From assembly GCA_021151605.1 (NCBI GenBank), contig JAGKWZ010000026.1, positions 1-36,458 on the forward strand: a stretch of 36,458 nucleotides of DNA, in the 5' to 3' direction. The notes under the pieces were generated by a model. That model was not told where the DNA came from. It did no database searches and was given only the letters and a program-made list of their open reading frames with translations. A program made the translations under genes and the position numbers. This DNA is from Verrucomicrobiaceae bacterium (GTDB lineage: Bacteria > Verrucomicrobiota > Verrucomicrobiia > Verrucomicrobiales > Verrucomicrobiaceae). Shown piece by piece: positions 19,120 through 29,085 of the stretch. Every line of letters begins with the position of its first letter. The stretch's first letter is position 1.

Positions 19120-20946
19120 ATGAAAAACACCCTCCCCCTCTTCACCGCCCTGCTGCTCGCTCCGCTAGCTTCGTCGCACGCGGCAGAAGCCGGACAACCT
19201 GCGACGCATTTTTCGACGTTCGCGCAGGCCACCCTCCACGAGTCGCCCTTACTCAACCGGATCAAACTGGCGAAGCAGCGGGGACGTTCCTACCCGATGG
19301 ACTCCCTCGATTTCATCATGGTGGATCTGGAGCGGCCGGAGACCCTGACACGGCACGCCGATTTCTGCACCGGGGATCTGACCGGGAGATACCTCGACTT
19401 ACTCGCCACCAGCGCGCACCTCGAACCGTCTGACCATGATCGAATGCAGGCGCTGTTCACGCGCATTCTGAAGTGCCAGGCACCGAATGGAGCGTTTGGC
19501 AGAGTCCAAGTCCAGGACATGGGCGTTTCCAAGGATGAACTGGCCTGGGCGGCCTCGAGCAAGGTCTTCATGGGATTGCTGCGGTATTATCAGGAAACGG
19601 GAGATCCCAAGGCGCTCACGGCGGCACGACGAAACGCGGAGTTTTTCTTCGCGAACCTGGACCGGATCAGGGAGGCCTCGATTCAGCAGAAGAAGCCGGA
19701 AGACCTCCACCAATGGATCAGGTCCGCAGGCGGTCTGGGTGACGTCGGCAACTGGATCACCGAGCCCATGGCAGAACTGTTCGGCATCACCGGAGATCAG
19801 CGTTGCCTGGACGTGTGCCGGGCGGTGGCCGAGGCACAGCAGTCGCTGAAGGGACGGCATTCCCATGGCGTGATGACCACGCTCCGGGGCCTTCAGCTCG
19901 CCGCCATCTACACGGGGGATACGTCCTGGAACAAGCTGCCGGAGCAGTTCAGGAAAGAGATCGCCAAAGAGGTCGCTTGGGCGGACGGCAGCATCAGCGA
20001 GTTGTTCCCCACAAGCAAACGCAACGAAGGGTGCTCCATCGCGGACTGGGTCATGCTGAACCTGTATGCTGGATTCATCTCGGGTGAAGACGAGGCCTAC
20101 GAAAAGGCCGAGAACGCACTGTGGAACGCCCTGTTTTTGAATCAGACGGTCAACGGCGGTTTCGGCCATCGAGACCTTGAATCCGACCACACCTATGGCG
20201 GAGCGGTGCTGTCTATGGAATGCTGGTTTTGCTGCCTGCACAACGCCGGGCTCGCCATGGTCGAGTTTGCCGACCACGCGTTAACCCTGCGGGGCGACGA
20301 ATTGCGGATCAACCTGCTAGTGCCGGGGCGCTATCAGGTGCCCTACAAGGGCACCACGATTGAGGTCGAGGTGAGCACGCGCTATCCCGAGAAGGCCGAT
20401 ACCACCGTGGTGATCAGCGGGGCACCGGCGGAGATGAAGGCCCGCATCCGCATTCCCTCCTGCATCAAGGGCGCGGAGGTGAAGGTGACGAATCTGCCGG
20501 GAGGCAAGACCCGCCATGTCCTGAGCGGCCGAATGGGCTATCAGCTGGAGGAGGTGAGAAATGGCGTCGTATTGCGCTACGGACCACTGGTCATGGCACC
20601 GCTGCGCTACGCGCAAAATGTTAAGGTCACCAACAAGGATAACGACTTCCTCCAGGGCTACGTCTTCGAACGGATCGACAAAGGGCGCGCCACCATCGTG
20701 CCTCCCGACAAGGATGCCGATGGGTTCTACCTCTTCCCGAAGGAGCCCAAGCCGATTTGGAAGAACTACGAGGAAGGCACGCTCTCCCGCCTGGCGTTCG
20801 ATAACCTCTCGATCAACGTCAAGCTGGCGTATCCCGATGGCACCAGTCAGGAGCACCGCTTTTGGCCCGAGTGTTACAGCACCACCTCAACTGCCAGCGG
20901 CGCGCCCGTGCCGGTGGTTTTCGCCAAACCAGAAGCTTCAAAATGA
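19120..20946 (+). CDS. Secreted GH127/DUF1680-like glycosidase
   Basis: A 608-residue exported protein. The ATG at 19120 begins the shared leader (ALLLAPLASSHAAE); a GTG at 19102 overlapping the previous stop is possible but less likely. The body resembles the DUF1680 family (GH127/GH146-type beta-L-arabinofuranosidases): an (alpha/alpha)6 barrel followed by beta-sandwich regions. Candidate catalytic and metal residues are Glu303 and Cys305 in NEGCSIADW, and Cys368, Cys371 and Cys372 in ECWFCCLHN. These match the family's use of a cysteine nucleophile with a zinc cluster, although the spacing should be checked by alignment. Arabinose-linked pectin side chains would be a natural target next to GH28. 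It ends in ATGA overlap with the next gene. Confidence 0.75.
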   Translation: MKNTLPLFTALLLAPLASSHAAEAGQPATHFSTFAQATLHESPLLNRIKLAKQRGRSYPMDSLDFIMVDLERPETLTRHADFCTGDLTGRYLDLLATSAHLEPSDHDRMQALFTRILKCQAPNGAFGRVQVQDMGVSKDELAWAASSKVFMGLLRYYQETGDPKALTAARRNAEFFFANLDRIREASIQQKKPEDLHQWIRSAGGLGDVGNWITEPMAELFGITGDQRCLDVCRAVAEAQQSLKGRHSHGVMTTLRGLQLAAIYTGDTSWNKLPEQFRKEIAKEVAWADGSISELFPTSKRNEGCSIADWVMLNLYAGFISGEDEAYEKAENALWNALFLNQTVNGGFGHRDLESDHTYGGAVLSMECWFCCLHNAGLAMVEFADHALTLRGDELRINLLVPGRYQVPYKGTTIEVEVSTRYPEKADTTVVISGAPAEMKARIRIPSCIKGAEVKVTNLPGGKTRHVLSGRMGYQLEEVRNGVVLRYGPLVMAPLRYAQNVKVTNKDNDFLQGYVFERIDKGRATIVPPDKDADGFYLFPKEPKPIWKNYEEGTLSRLAFDNLSINVKLAYPDGTSQEHRFWPECYSTTSTASGAPVPVVFAKPEASK

Positions 20947-23763
20947 AAACCCTCCTCACTGCTTTACTCCTCGCGCCGCTGGCGACGCTGCACGCAGCTG
21001 ACCCCGAGCAGCTCTTCGTGCGCCGCATCGCGCCGCTCTTCCATGAGAAGTGCCTCGCCTGTCATGGCAATGATGAGGCGAAGATCAAAGGCGGGCTCGA
21101 TATGCGGACGCTCGCTTCCACGCTGAAAGGTGGCGACAGTGGGAAGCCGGGGTTCATCGCTGGGAAGCCTGAGGAAAGCCCGCTCTATCTCGCCTCTCTG
21201 CGCACACATGATGACTGGGAGCCGATGCCGCCGAAGGAGGCGGACAAGCTTTATGCGGAGCAGATCGTCTGGCTGAAAGACTGGATCGCGGGCGGTGCAC
21301 CGTGGCCGGATGAGGCGCGTGTGCAGGCCATCGCGAAAGCAAACGAGGCGAAGTGGTCCGCGGAGGATGGCATCACGGTGAAGACGACGGGAGCCTTGTC
21401 GCCCGAGTGGGCGAGCCGGAAATACAAGCCGGAGGGGCTGTGGGCTTATCAGCCAGTGGCGAAGAAGAATGGCGAGAAGGCGCTGGATGACTTCATCACG
21501 GTAAAGATGCCTGCCGGGTTGAAGCCCGCGCCTGCGGCTGACGCCCGCACGTTGATCCGCCGCGCCTCGTTTGACCTCACCGGTCTGCCGCCGACGCCGG
21601 AGGAAGTCACGGCTTTCGAGACCAGTTACTCGAAGAACGCGAACGCGGCGGTGACGACGCTCATTGAGCGCCTGCTTAACTCCCCGCATTACGGCGAGCG
21701 CATGGCGCAGCATTGGCTGGATGTCACGCGCTACGCGGATTCGTCAGGCTTCTCGAATGACTACGAGCGTGGGAATGCCTGGCGCTATCGCGATTATGTG
21801 GTGCGCGCTTTCAACGGCGACAAGCCCTATGACCAGTTCATCAAAGAGCAGATCGCCGGGGATGAGATCGACGCCAACGACCCCGAGAAGATCATTGCCA
21901 CGGGTTTCCTGCGCACGGGGCCGTGGGAGCTGACCGGCATGGAGGTCGAGAAGATCGCCCGCCAGCGCTTTCTCGATGATGTGACCAACAGCGTGGGCGA
22001 GACCTTCCTTGCGCATTCGCTTCAGTGCGCCCGCTGTCACGATCACAAGTTCGATCCGGTGCCCACGCATGATTACTACTCGATTCAGGCGGTGTTTGCG
22101 ACGACCCAGCTCTCGGAACGCGCCGCGCCTTTTCTTCCGGAAGAGAACACGCAGGGCTTCGACGAACGCGGCTATTTGGAAAAGAGCCTGGCGGAACATG
22201 AATCCACCCTGACGAAGCTCGACGCCGTCTTGCTGGAGAACGGCGCACGTTGGTTCAAGGAAAACGGCAAGGACCCGGCCCGATGGAATGCCGCCGTCGA
22301 GGCCGCACGAAACTCTGCGGTTCCGAAGCAAGGCCCCGCCAAGAGGCTCGGCAAGTATTCGGACCTGTTCGCCGCCGCACGAAATGCGCTCACCAACGCC
22401 GGTGCGCCGGAAGGAGACTTCCCTCCCAAGCTGGTCGGCTTCACGCCAGAACAGTTCGGCATGGAACGAGTGGCACGAAAAGGATTGGAGCGACTCCGGT
22501 GGGAACTGGATCGCTACGAACCCTATGCTCTCGCGGTCTATGGCGGGCGCACCCGGCAATACAAAACCGTCTTCGCTCCGCTGCGCATGCCCCCCGACAG
22601 GATGAGCGCGGGCGAGCTGGAAGAGACCTGCATCCTCACCGGAGGCGATCCCTTTGCCTCCGGCACCAAGGTAAAGCCCGGTGTCCTCAGCGTGCTCGGC
22701 TCCGTGCAAAAGACGCCCATTCCCGACACCATCGAAGGCCGTCGCAAAGCCTTCGCCGAATGGGTCGCCAGCGCGGACAATCCGCTGACCACGAGGGCCA
22801 TCGTGAATCGGGTGTGGATGTGGCACTTCGGCCAGCCGCTCGCGGGGAATCCGAACAACTTCGGCAGCACGGGCAAAAAGCCCACGCACCCGGAACTGCT
22901 GGACTGGCTCGCGGCGAAGTTTGTGGAGAGCGGCTGGAGCTTCAAGGCACTGCACCGCCTCATCATGACCTCGGAGGCCTATCGCCGCAGCGCCACGCAT
23001 CCCGATTTGAAGTTCCTGCGGGAGAAAGACGCCCTCGGCACCAGCTACGCCGTCTTTCAGCCGCGCCGCCTCAGCGCGGAAGAGCTGCGCGATGCCATGC
23101 TCGCGGCCACAGGCGAACTGAACCGCACCCTCGGCGGCATCCCGAACCGGCCTGAGATCAATCTGGAAGCTGCCCTGCAACCGCGCCAGGTCATGGGCAC
23201 CTTTGCCTCCGCCTGGGTGCCGAATCCCAGGCCTGAGCAGCGCCACCGACGCTCACTCTACGCCCTGAAACTGCGCGGCCTCACCGACCCGATGCTGGAA
23301 GTCTTCAATGCGCCCGCGCCGGACTTCTCCTGCGAGCGGCGCGAGGCTTCGACCGTCACGCCGCAAGTCTTCAGCTTGTTCAATGGTCAGAGCACGCAAT
23401 CCCGCTCGCTCGCCCTTGCCCATCGCGCTGTGAAGGAAACGCGCACTGATAAAGAAGCCATTGCACGGATCTTCGCGCTCACGTTCTCCCGTCCACCGAA
23501 TGCCGGAGAAACGCAAAGCTGCCTCGCTCATTGGCGCGACATCGAAGCCCTGCTTGGTAGCGAAAAGCCGACGACTCAAAAGCTCCCGCTCGAAGTCCGC
23601 CGCGATGCCGTGGAAGAGAACACCGGCGAGAAGTTTTCCTTCAACGAGAAGCTGCATGCCAATGCCGATTTCGTTCCCGACTTGCAACCCTCCGATGTCG
23701 ATGCCCGCACCCGCGCTCTCGCCGATGTGTGTCTCGCGCTTCTTAATTCCAACGAGTTTGCTT

Positions 23764-23774
<11 letters not shown>
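20943..23774 (+). CDS. PSCyt1/DUF1549/DUF1553 cytochrome-like protein
   Basis: A 943-residue protein of the large Planctomycetes/Verrucomicrobia family with domain order PSCyt1, PSCyt2 (DUF1549), PSD1 (DUF1553). The ATG at 20943 overlaps the previous stop and begins a short form of the shared leader (MKTLLTALLLAPLATLHAA). A c-type heme motif, C37-L-A-C40-H41, lies in PSCyt1, and a second, C362-A-R-C365-H366, in DUF1549. LTGLPPTPEE and YGERMAQHWLDVTRYADSSG mark DUF1549; NRVWMWHFG and RRLSAEELRDAML mark PSD1. The function of this family is not established; it is always exported and usually sits beside DUF1501, as here, often with sulfatases. The stop overlaps the DUF1501 start by 11 nt. Confidence 0.92.
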
Positions 23775-25193
<1,419 letters not shown>

Positions 25194-25197
<4 letters not shown>

Positions 25198-25262
25198 AAC
25201 CCACTCTCAATCTCCTTGCCGCCCTGCTGCTCGCACCGCTGATACGGTGCATTGAAAACTGA
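25194..25262 (+). pseudogene. Orphan leader: signal-peptide sequence without a gene body
   Basis: A 22-codon reading frame begins in ATGA overlap with the DUF1501 stop. It reads MKPTLNLLAALLLAPL, then IRCIEN, then stop. The first 16 residues are the shared leader with clear DNA identity; the remainder of the leader and any mature protein are missing. The next gene begins 17 nt later with its own Tat signal. This looks like the remains of a lost gene or a leader that never received one. A short translated peptide cannot be excluded. Confidence 0.75.
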
Positions 25263-25279
25263 AAACGAAAGGAACAACT

Positions 25280-26362
25280 ATGAACACAGCAACCATCCTC
25301 ATCACCCGACGCTACGCTCTGCAAACCTTGGCTGCCGCTGGCATCGGCGCTGCACTCACTCCATATCTCGCCGCGCAAACCGCCATTCCAGCCAAACCCA
25401 CGCTGCACGTCTATCCCGACTACGGCTGGCTGCGCGGGTTCAGCATCATCCCTTCGTGGGCGGCGAGGATCGAGGATGCGTGGTGGTTTTATGATGGGGC
25501 CAGGATGCGCAAGGAAGTGGCGCTGGCGAAGCAGGTGCATGCGAACTGCATCCGGCTTTGGATCGAATACACGGCGTGGATACGCGATCCTGAAAAGGTC
25601 ACCGCAGACTTCATGGATGCCGTCGCGGCCATCGCCGAGAACGGAATGAAGGTCATGCCCTGCCTCTTCAACCGCTGGCACGACGCCCAGTTCGACTACG
25701 GCGGCACCTATGTGGAAAATCTGAAGCCCGGCTGGAAACAGCCGCTGGAATATGTCAAGGCCATCGTCACGCCGCTGGCGAAAGACGACCGCATCCTCAT
25801 CTGGGATCTCTGCAATGAGCCTGCGGCCCACGATTTGAACAGCGATCCGAATAAGCGGGAGTTCGCCTGGCTCAGCGAGATCGCGGCCACCGTGCGCGGC
25901 TGCGGCGTGCAGCAGCCCATCACCATCGGCACGATGAACGGCATCGTCGGCAGAACGGGCAATGTCGAAACCTTCGCGCCGCTCGTGGACGTGCTCTGTG
26001 CCCATCCGTATGCCCACGACCGTGACGGTCTGGAACAACTCATCACTGGCTATCACGCGTTGCGCCAGACCCAGGCCAAGCCAATGCTCGTCAACGAATG
26101 CATCCCCGGCAGCCTCAACGACGCCACCCGCGGTGAGGTGACACGCTACTACTCAGAGCTGCTCTCCGCCGCCGGCTTCGGCTGGATGGGTTGGGCCTTG
26201 CGCGAAGGCAAGGCCATCTCCACCCGCCACGACCGCTACGACGGCAACGGCATTAACAAGGAAGGCTTCCACCCCTTCTTCACCAAGGAAGGCAAACTGC
26301 GCGGCAACCTCGAATTCCTCACCGAAAAACCCAAGCTCCGCGCGCCCTGGGAGAAGGAGTGA
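25280..26362 (+). CDS. Tat-exported GH5-like (cellulase/mannanase fold) glycosidase
   Basis: A 360-residue protein with a twin-arginine signal, ITRRYALQTLAAAGIGAAL, which makes it one of two Tat genes in this operon. The fold looks like a GH5-type TIM barrel of clan GH-A: ANCIRLWIEYTAW on an early strand, the acid/base Glu180 in WDLCNEPAA, and a probable nucleophile Glu273 in MLVNECIPG near the C-terminal strands. The spacing of about 93 residues between the two glutamates is reasonable for the clan. Clan members hydrolyse beta-linked glucans, mannans or related chains; the substrate is not evident. It follows the orphan leader by 17 nt. Confidence 0.8.
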   Translation: MNTATILITRRYALQTLAAAGIGAALTPYLAAQTAIPAKPTLHVYPDYGWLRGFSIIPSWAARIEDAWWFYDGARMRKEVALAKQVHANCIRLWIEYTAWIRDPEKVTADFMDAVAAIAENGMKVMPCLFNRWHDAQFDYGGTYVENLKPGWKQPLEYVKAIVTPLAKDDRILIWDLCNEPAAHDLNSDPNKREFAWLSEIAATVRGCGVQQPITIGTMNGIVGRTGNVETFAPLVDVLCAHPYAHDRDGLEQLITGYHALRQTQAKPMLVNECIPGSLNDATRGEVTRYYSELLSAAGFGWMGWALREGKAISTRHDRYDGNGINKEGFHPFFTKEGKLRGNLEFLTEKPKLRAPWEKE

Positions 26363-26388
26363 CCGGCGAAATGAAAAGACCAATTGCC

Positions 26389-27861
26389 ATGAAAAACACC
26401 CTCACCCTCCTCACTGCCCTACTGCTCTCGTCGCTGGCCGATGTTCTGCCTGCTGCCGATGCCGTTGCCAATGGCGCGGCCCCGCCCGAGATTTTGCTAC
26501 CGGAAGAACTGGCGTTCGTCCGCGAGTTGGCGACGACTACCCTCAAAACCTGCGGGGTGGCTCCGGGTGCCATCGCCGGCGACAAAACCAATACCTTGGG
26601 GTTCCGGGCCATCACGCCGGGTGGTTATCCGGCGATCTGGATCCTGGACTTCACCATGAATTTTTCCAGCGGCTTGATTGCGCGTGAGGACGGTCTCCGG
26701 CACTTCCAACTGATCCTGGAAAAGCAAAACGGTCCGGAGCCAAGGGATCTGGGCCAGCAGGTGGTCATACCCGCCCACGCCATCCCCGATCATATCAATG
26801 TGGACGGCACACCGGTGTTCTTTCCCGGCACCTACGATCCATCGGCCCACATGAATGGCGACTGGGGGTTCCGCCCGCCCAGCAACAACCAGTTTGAAGT
26901 CATCTCGCTCGCCCAGATGCTGGCTCGCAGTGGTGATGCCAAAGCGCTGCTGAGCCGCGAGGTGGGCGACCGCACCGTGTATGAGCGACTGAAGCTGGCT
27001 TTTGCCGTGCCGGAGATCGATCCGGCCACACAATTGGTGCGGACCACGGCGGCGCGGCGGTCGGTCGGATTCATTTTCTATGATGCCATCGAGATGACGG
27101 GAGACCTCCTGATGGCTTCGCTGATCCGCTACCGCACGGCCCTGAACCTCGCCTGGCTCGCCACCAAGATGGACCAACCCGAAGACGCCAAACATTATGC
27201 CGACGTCGCCCAACAGATCCGCTCGCATATCCTGCCGGTCTTTGCCGACACCGATGGCACCCGCGGCGGCTGGCTTAAAGCCTCTAACGGCATCTCGGGG
27301 CAGTCGGATGTGTGGGGCAGCATCTACGCGATCTATATCGGCGCGGTTGAGGGTGAGGCCCGCGCGGCTTTGCTCAGGACGATTACGGCGGCGTTGGCCA
27401 AGCCCGGAGAGATCGAGTTCGAGGGGGCACTGCGCCACGTCCCGCTTAGCGGCGACGCGTCGCCAACGACCATGTGGGAGAAAGCTAGACCCCCGAAAAA
27501 CAGGTATGAGAACGGTGCCTACTGGCACATCCCGGTCGGCTGGCTGCTGACCATCCTGCAGCCGGAGCATCCGGAGTTGGCGCAGACCGTTAAGCGGCAT
27601 TGGCTCGGCCACCTGCGTGAGCAGCAGGGCAAGGTGTGGGAGTGCATCGGCTGGGATGGGCAGGCCAACAAGAACCCGTCCTACGGAACATCGATTGCCC
27701 TGCCGTTAGGTGTTATGAGCCGCGGGGAACTGCGTGCCGACCGGCTGCTGGCACCGCTTGCTGCTGAACAACCCACGCATTCCACCACTCCCGACCGCGA
27801 AATTCAGCCGAAGGCCGATCGAATCGACGCTGGAGCGAAGAAGGACTCCAAAACCAAGTAA
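26389..27861 (+). CDS. Secreted six-hairpin (alpha/alpha) protein, probable glycosidase
   Basis: A 490-residue exported protein. Starts at 26359 (GTG) and 26371 (ATG) are open, but 26389 begins the leader (MKNTLTLLTALLLSSL), a more diverged copy of the shared one. The body is largely helical, with FRPPSNNQFEVISLAQMLARSG, FYDAIEMTGDLLMASLIRY and NGAYWHIPVGWLLTILQPEH, which resemble (alpha/alpha)6-barrel glycosidases. I cannot name a GH family. The last ~25 residues (DREIQPKADRIDAGAKKDSK) match the tail of the GH28 protein at 17426, and the similarity continues beyond the stop. It is the last gene of the 27-kb operon. Confidence 0.6.
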   Translation: MKNTLTLLTALLLSSLADVLPAADAVANGAAPPEILLPEELAFVRELATTTLKTCGVAPGAIAGDKTNTLGFRAITPGGYPAIWILDFTMNFSSGLIAREDGLRHFQLILEKQNGPEPRDLGQQVVIPAHAIPDHINVDGTPVFFPGTYDPSAHMNGDWGFRPPSNNQFEVISLAQMLARSGDAKALLSREVGDRTVYERLKLAFAVPEIDPATQLVRTTAARRSVGFIFYDAIEMTGDLLMASLIRYRTALNLAWLATKMDQPEDAKHYADVAQQIRSHILPVFADTDGTRGGWLKASNGISGQSDVWGSIYAIYIGAVEGEARAALLRTITAALAKPGEIEFEGALRHVPLSGDASPTTMWEKARPPKNRYENGAYWHIPVGWLLTILQPEHPELAQTVKRHWLGHLREQQGKVWECIGWDGQANKNPSYGTSIALPLGVMSRGELRADRLLAPLAAEQPTHSTTPDREIQPKADRIDAGAKKDSKTK

Positions 27862-27868
27862 CAACTCC
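27793..27868 (+). repeat. Copy 2 of a 76-bp 3'-end repeat
   Basis: Counterpart of 19037-19112. In the first copy the repeat is followed within a few bases by an intact leader and gene. Here it is followed directly by a degraded leader (27874-27920). The arrangement tail-spacer-leader is therefore the same at both places. Confidence 0.8.
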
Positions 27869-27873
27869 CCGCC

Positions 27874-27920
27874 CTCCTCACCGCCCAGCTGCTTGCACCG
27901 CCAGTTGCGCTCCACTCCGC
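27874..27920 (+). repeat. Degraded, non-coding copy of the shared leader
   Basis: CTCCTCACCGCCC is followed by bases matching the GCTGCTCGCGCCG part of the leader and then by TGCGCTCCACTCCGC, close to the leader's last third. Roughly 37 of 47 positions match the consensus by hand. There is no upstream ATG and no open frame, so this is a fossil of the repeat. Confidence 0.65.
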
Positions 27921-28156
27921 ATGAGTTCCCATGCCCACCGCGCTGGACAACCACGACGCCCACGACTACGCCGAGCGGATGCCGAGGCGCTTGCAGAAAC
28001 TCCGGGAAGCGATGGGCTTGAGCATCGTCCGCCTTGGTTCTTGAGCGTGGCATAAGACGGGAATAAATCGGCAGGATCAAAGGCGGCTTCATCTGCCTTA
28101 CCATGGACGAAACGCCTGGCTTCCAAACCAACACGCGCATGTGCCACGCCGTTCAT
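27878..28156 (-). CDS. Small unidentified reading frame coupled to the regulator
   Basis: A minus-strand frame of 92 codons begins with an ATG at 28156 that overlaps the stop of the FCD-AraC regulator in the ATGA manner common here. The first ~44 residues (FVHGKADEAAFDPADLFPSY and so on) have ordinary composition. The rest (SASASASARRSRGRR) lies antisense to the truncated XRE gene and leader fossil and looks like noise. It may be a short real gene whose end has been lost, or chance. I do not recognise it. A weak stem, arms 28080-28086 and 28093-28099, has no T tract and is not called a terminator. Confidence 0.2.
   Translation of the reverse strand: MNGVAHARVGLEARRFVHGKADEAAFDPADLFPSYATLKNQGGRCSSPSLPGVSASASASARRSRGRRGCPARWAWELMRSGAQLAVQAAGR
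27931..28044 (+). pseudogene. Truncated XRE-family regulator (copy of the 35371 gene)
   Basis: A 37-residue frame starts with an N terminus nearly identical to the protein at 35371 (MPTALDNHDAHDYAER against MPAAPDNHDAHDYAER). It then has a 9-bp deletion relative to it, continues with PRRLQKLREAMGLS, and stops inside what would be the first helices of the helix-turn-helix. The DNA of the first 45 bases differs at only a few positions. It lies directly after the end of the first operon, as the intact copy lies after the second. Confidence 0.8.
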
Positions 28157-28932
28157 CAGCGTTGTTCGGCGACTCGATAAGCGGCAGGTGTCGCTTCAAA
28201 CTGGCGTTTGAAATGCTGGCCGAAGCGGGAGACGTCGCGGTAGCCGACGCGTTTGGCGATGCGAGCGATGGGGAGCCGGGTGGTGCGGAGGAGTTCGGCG
28301 GCTTTTTCGAGGCGGAGTCTTTGCAGGTAGGCTTGAAAGCTGAGGCCGTGCTGTTGGCGGAACAGGCGCGAGAGATTGCCTGGGCTGGTGAAGGCAATTT
28401 TGCTGGCGACCTGGGTGAGCTTCAGCGGGCAATGCAGTCGGAAGGCGAGATGAGCGGTGGCGCGTTGGAGTGGGTCGCCTTCGGGTTCGGTGTTGGACTT
28501 GGTTTGCTCGGCGAGACGGAACCACACGGCTTCGACATGGGTGCGGGCAGCGTCTTCGGCGGCGGCAGGATCACCGAGGGCGATGGTTTCGACGAGGTGC
28601 TCGTGTTCTTCGGCAAGGACGCGGGCATCGGGAAAGTAGTCGTCGAAGCCCTGCTTGTGAAAGGCAAGGAGGCTGTTCCAGACGGTGCACCACGTTTCTT
28701 GGAGCATGGGAACGTTGGCGAGGGTGACGATGGTTTCGTGGAGTTCGAGGTCCGCGTGACGAAAGGCGCTGTAGTCGCGGGAACGCAAGGCTTTGGTTAG
28801 CCGCTTCAAGATGGAGCGCAGTTGCTTGAGCTTTTCGGGAGAGGTGGCGGCGTGAGTGGCCGCATGGCGCGCAGCGAAGCCTTCCAACAAGGAGCGGAGT
28901 TCGGAGAGTCGGCGCAGTTCGGTGGTGGTCAT
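28156..28932 (-). CDS. FCD-domain/AraC-type fusion transcriptional regulator
   Basis: A 258-residue regulator. Residues ~5-145 are an FCD domain, the ligand-binding half of FadR-type GntR regulators: ELRSLLEGFAARHAA at the start, then ADLELHETIV, EEHEHLVETIALGDPAAAE and ARTHVE, which supply the usual metal-binding Asp/His set. The GntR winged helix that normally precedes FCD is absent. Instead residues ~165-255 form an AraC double helix-turn-helix (VASKIAFTSPGNLSRLFRQ and IARIAKRVGYRDVSRFGQHF). FCD domains usually sense carboxylates such as sugar acids. The gene is divergent from the aldolase operon at 29086 and very likely controls it. Confidence 0.88.
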   Translation of the reverse strand: MTTTELRRLSELRSLLEGFAARHAATHAATSPEKLKQLRSILKRLTKALRSRDYSAFRHADLELHETIVTLANVPMLQETWCTVWNSLLAFHKQGFDDYFPDARVLAEEHEHLVETIALGDPAAAEDAARTHVEAVWFRLAEQTKSNTEPEGDPLQRATAHLAFRLHCPLKLTQVASKIAFTSPGNLSRLFRQQHGLSFQAYLQRLRLEKAAELLRTTRLPIARIAKRVGYRDVSRFGQHFKRQFEATPAAYRVAEQR

Positions 28933-29004
28933 GGCTGCAATATGCGAAATCGGGCATCAGGGTATGCGGTAGAGGTCAAAGGTGCGCAGCACTGGCTATG
29001 GGGA

Positions 29005-29033
29005 TTGAAAACGTGATTCAGGGAACGTTTGAT
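29005..29033 (+). promoter_or_regulatory. Possible promoter and operator of the aldolase operon
   Basis: In the 153-bp divergent region a TTGAAA at 29005-29010 is 17 bp from TTTGAT at 29028-29033, a passable -35/-10 pair. An inverted repeat, AAACGT at 29008-29013 and ACGTTT at 29025-29030, occupies the same stretch and could bind the divergent FCD-AraC regulator. If correct, the ATG at 29029 would lie within the promoter, which favours 29086 as the true start of the aldolase. Confidence 0.35.
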
Positions 29034-29085
29034 TATCCAGATGGCAACTACTTATGCCAAATCAAACATCTCACTGCAACCACCC

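Noticed and set aside
21744..23246. A 500-codon minus-strand open frame
   Set aside because: It is antisense to the PSCyt/DUF1549/DUF1553 gene, which has clear family motifs. Long antisense frames are expected at this GC content and the translation shows no recognisable family.
23461..23763. N-terminal extension of the DUF1501 protein
   Set aside because: This stretch is inside the end of the PSD1 gene in another frame. The Tat signal starts properly from 23764.
28080..28099. Rho-independent terminator between the convergent genes
   Set aside because: The stem is 7 bp with one mismatch and no T-rich tract follows on either strand.
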